Shown here: positions 6,076 to 7,304 of the stretch, one piece after another
Layout of the letters: the number at the start of each line of letters is the position of its first letter
How positions within the stretch are numbered: position 1 is the first letter of the stretch
Assembly (NCBI GenBank): GCA_023426765.1
Contig: JAEZBW010000002.1
Coordinates: 1 to 7,304 of the forward strand
Reading direction: 5' to 3'
Origin: Bacillota bacterium
GTDB lineage: Bacteria > Bacillota > Clostridia > DSM-8532
DNA length: 7,304 nt
Notes under the pieces: model-generated
Told to the model about the DNA's origin: nothing
Database searches by the model: none
Seen by the model: only the letters and a program-made list of their open reading frames with translations
Made by a program: the position numbers and the translations under genes

Positions 6076-6900
6076 TCATCGGCTTGTTTTTCTGTAATGC
6101 AGCGGGGATTTGTTCTCAAAGCTTTTGAATACTTTGGAGAAGTGGCTCTGGTCGGAAAAACCCAAACTGCTTGCAATACTTGACAGCGGCTCATTTGTAC
6201 AGGTGAGCAGGTACTTTGAAATTTCCACTTTCTTTGACAATATGAATTTCACAGGAGTCAACCCGAAATATTTGGAAAAAATCCTGCAAAAATGATACGT
6301 GCTGAGGTTGACCTGTTTTGCCAAATCACTTAACGAAATTCTGCCGTACAGGTTGTTATTGATATATGCAGAAACCTTGTTAATGAATTCCATTTTCGGG
6401 TTTACTGCAAGATGTTCCTTTTCGTGGCATATGGAATGGAATATGGTCAGGAGCATGCTGTAAATATTTTGTGAGATAAGAAATTCAGTGTCACTGTCTG
6501 TGTTGTTATAAACCGCAAAGCAATTTTGAATAATCTCTTTCACCTTGTCTTCTCTGAAGATGGCGGGCATGGTATAGATCTGCTCGATATGCTTCAAAAA
6601 AGGCTCACACTGCCTTCCATTGAAATGGATCCATAGAATTTCACAAACATCTTGAGGGTCGGTGTAGTATTTATGGTAGTCCATCAGACGCATGATGACA
6701 CCCTCACCACTCTGCAGGACGTTGTGGCCGTTTTGTTCAACATGCAGCTTACCCGAGAGTACATACATCACAAGGTAATTGTTGAAATTCTTCCTGTCTA
6801 TCAGGAAGCTCTCACTTTTCAGATGGCCCAGTCCATCAGAAAAAAAGAGATACTCCCGGGCAAATTTTGTCGGAGGTTTAAAAGACCTGAAGTAGTTCAT
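6076..6900 (-). CDS. AraC-family transcriptional regulator (cupin-like sensor plus HTH)
   Basis: This is a soluble one-component regulator of 274 residues, the normal size for the family. The N-terminal half (about 10-100) looks like the AraC ligand-binding cupin: YLVMYVLSGKLHVEQNGHNV followed by GEGVIMRLMDYHKYYTDP. The C-terminal AraC domain (about 170-272) has a first helix-turn-helix ISLSDLAKQVNLSTYHFCRI (188-207) with FSKYFGLTPVKFI. The second is EPLSSIASSLGFSDQSHFSK (237-256), ending SPLHYRKTSR. Both recognition helices look intact. The ATG at 6900 follows AGGA with 6 bases between. It is divergent from the URO-D-like gene across a 205-base gap, the classic position for regulating that neighbour, and also lies upstream of the importer cluster. 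Which of the two it controls cannot be decided from sequence. Its ligand is unknown; sugars are common for this family but not certain. Confidence 0.93.
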   Translation of the reverse strand: MNYFRSFKPPTKFAREYLFFSDGLGHLKSESFLIDRKNFNNYLVMYVLSGKLHVEQNGHNVLQSGEGVIMRLMDYHKYYTDPQDVCEILWIHFNGRQCEPFLKHIEQIYTMPAIFREDKVKEIIQNCFAVYNNTDSDTEFLISQNIYSMLLTIFHSICHEKEHLAVNPKMEFINKVSAYINNNLYGRISLSDLAKQVNLSTYHFCRIFSKYFGLTPVKFILSKKVEISKYLLTCTNEPLSSIASSLGFSDQSHFSKVFKSFENKSPLHYRKTSR

Positions 6901-6962
6901 ACGACATCCTAATGGTAGATTTCAGTCTCTGTTGTTTGTTAGAACATGATGGGTACAGCAAT

Positions 6963-6991
6963 ATTATATAAAAATCAAGTGATAATATCAA
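6963..6991 (-). promoter_or_regulatory. Sigma-A-type promoter of the soluble AraC regulator
   Basis: On the minus strand, TTGATA (6991-6986, five of six consensus bases) is followed by exactly 17 bases and then TATAAT (6968-6963). The predicted transcription start is near 6955, giving a leader of about 55 bases before the ATG at 6900. The palindrome CCAATTGG lies just upstream of the -35 box. Confidence 0.75.
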
Positions 6992-6992
6992 T

Positions 6993-7008
6993 GGTTCCAA
7001 TTGGTAAC
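6993..7008. promoter_or_regulatory. Imperfect palindrome between divergent promoters, possible operator
   Basis: A perfect 8-bp core CCAATTGG (6997-7004) sits in a broader imperfect inverted repeat, GGTTCCAATTGGTAAC. It is directly upstream of the regulator's -35 box and about 60 bases before the -10 box of the divergent gene, a plausible place for an activator or autoregulator. AraC proteins often use direct repeats, so the binding partner is uncertain. Confidence 0.35.
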
Positions 7009-7065
7009 AGCAAAAGTATACAAAAAACGAACAAACTTATTCTATATTCCGATTTCGGCACGCTT

Positions 7066-7071
7066 TATAAT
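7066..7071 (+). promoter_or_regulatory. -10 box of the divergent URO-D-like gene; no clear -35
   Basis: A perfect TATAAT lies 34 bases before the ATG at 7106. At the 16-18 base spacings the candidate -35 hexamers match TTGACA poorly, and there is no extended TGn. A small inverted repeat CCGA-TT-TCGG (7049-7058) sits where a -35 contact would be. This pattern suits an activator-dependent promoter. Confidence 0.6.
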
Positions 7072-7091
7072 ACAAATAAAGTAAGAACTTC

Positions 7092-7098
7092 AGGAGAG
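7092..7098 (+). promoter_or_regulatory. Ribosome binding site of the URO-D-like gene
   Basis: AGGAGAG precedes the ATG at 7106; the AGGAG part is separated from it by 9 bases. The only other start nearby, GTG at 7098, runs into TGA after three codons, so the ATG is the start. Confidence 0.8.
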
Positions 7099-7105
7099 TG
7101 TCAGA

Positions 7106-7304
7106 ATGAATACGGATGTAGATATTTTACGGAAATTGGCCTGGGAGTATGCTAAAATTGCGAACAGTGAAAAAAACACGGAAAAAATCAAGCTGCACAA
7201 AGCGGTAAACGATTTAAAGCCAATCCGGCCTGTAGTACTGATTGATGAAATTCCCTGGAGTGAGATGAATATTGACAATCAGCTGACCCTGCAATGTGTT
7301 GATC
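7106..7304 (+). CDS. Uroporphyrinogen-decarboxylase-like protein, N-terminal fragment (runs off the right edge)
   Basis: The first 66 codons are open to the edge. The stretch LAWEYAKIANSEKNTEKI, then HKAVNDLKPIRPVVLIDEIP and WSEMN with LTLQC, resembles the start of a group of roughly 400-residue URO-D-superfamily proteins of Bacillota and other anaerobes. Some of these are annotated as corrinoid-dependent methyltransferases or trimethylamine corrinoid-related proteins rather than true HemE. I recognise this from memory of the family, not from a search. If correct, the full protein would be a TIM barrel, possibly moving methyl groups to or from a corrinoid protein encoded further right. It is divergent from the AraC regulator, which probably controls it. 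The diagnostic metal-binding and active-site residues lie outside the window, so function stays tentative. Confidence 0.6.
   Translation, partial: MNTDVDILRKLAWEYAKIANSEKNTEKIKLHKAVNDLKPIRPVVLIDEIPWSEMNIDNQLTLQCVD

Noticed and set aside
7090..7278. Minus-strand open frame of 62 codons at the right edge
   Set aside because: It is antisense to the plus-strand URO-D-like gene, which has a ribosome site, a -10 box and family-like sequence.
1..7304. CRISPR arrays, tRNA or rRNA genes, transposase genes
   Set aside because: I saw no regularly spaced repeats, no tRNA-like cloverleaf, no rRNA signatures and no transposase motifs on either strand.

Overview
The window looks like a piece of a Bacillota chromosome, most likely from a clostridial or Paenibacillus-like carbohydrate degrader. 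The reasons are strong Shine-Dalgarno sites (GGAGGT, AAGGAGGT), GTG and TTG starts alongside ATG, sigma-A-type promoter boxes, a lipoprotein-anchored solute-binding protein, and the LplB/YtcP type of sugar permease pair with a YesS-like membrane-bound AraC regulator. I cannot name a genus from sequence alone.

Layout: five genes read leftward on the minus strand and one reads rightward at the right edge. In minus-strand order they are: a soluble AraC-family regulator with a cupin-like sensor region (6900-6076); a 773-residue membrane-spanning regulator with an extracellular sensor domain and C-terminal AraC helix-turn-helix (5910-3589); a 219-base gap with strong potential RNA structure; permease 1 (3369-2422); permease 2 (2422-1523, joined by a TAATG overlap); a 298-base non-coding gap with rich potential RNA structure; and the lipoprotein substrate-binding protein (1224 to beyond the left edge). 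On the plus strand, divergent from the soluble regulator across 205 bases, the first 66 codons of a gene are visible (7106 to the edge). They resemble the N terminus of uroporphyrinogen-decarboxylase-like proteins, which include corrinoid methyltransferases.

How it may work: the solute-binding lipoprotein and two permeases form a carbohydrate (probably oligosaccharide) importer. No ATPase gene is in view, which is normal for this subfamily because a shared ATPase (MsmX type) usually serves it. The YesS-like regulator next to the permeases probably senses an extracellular ligand and controls the importer. The soluble AraC regulator has a good sigma-A promoter, while the divergent gene has a perfect -10 box but no recognisable -35 box, which suggests activator dependence.

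Most unusual: two non-coding gaps inside the transport cluster each contain paired arms in an A-B-A'-B' order that could form H-type pseudoknots. The 1225-1522 gap is the better candidate for an undescribed or unannotated structured RNA, or an ORF-less mobile RNA element. These structures were found by eye and have no covariation support here.
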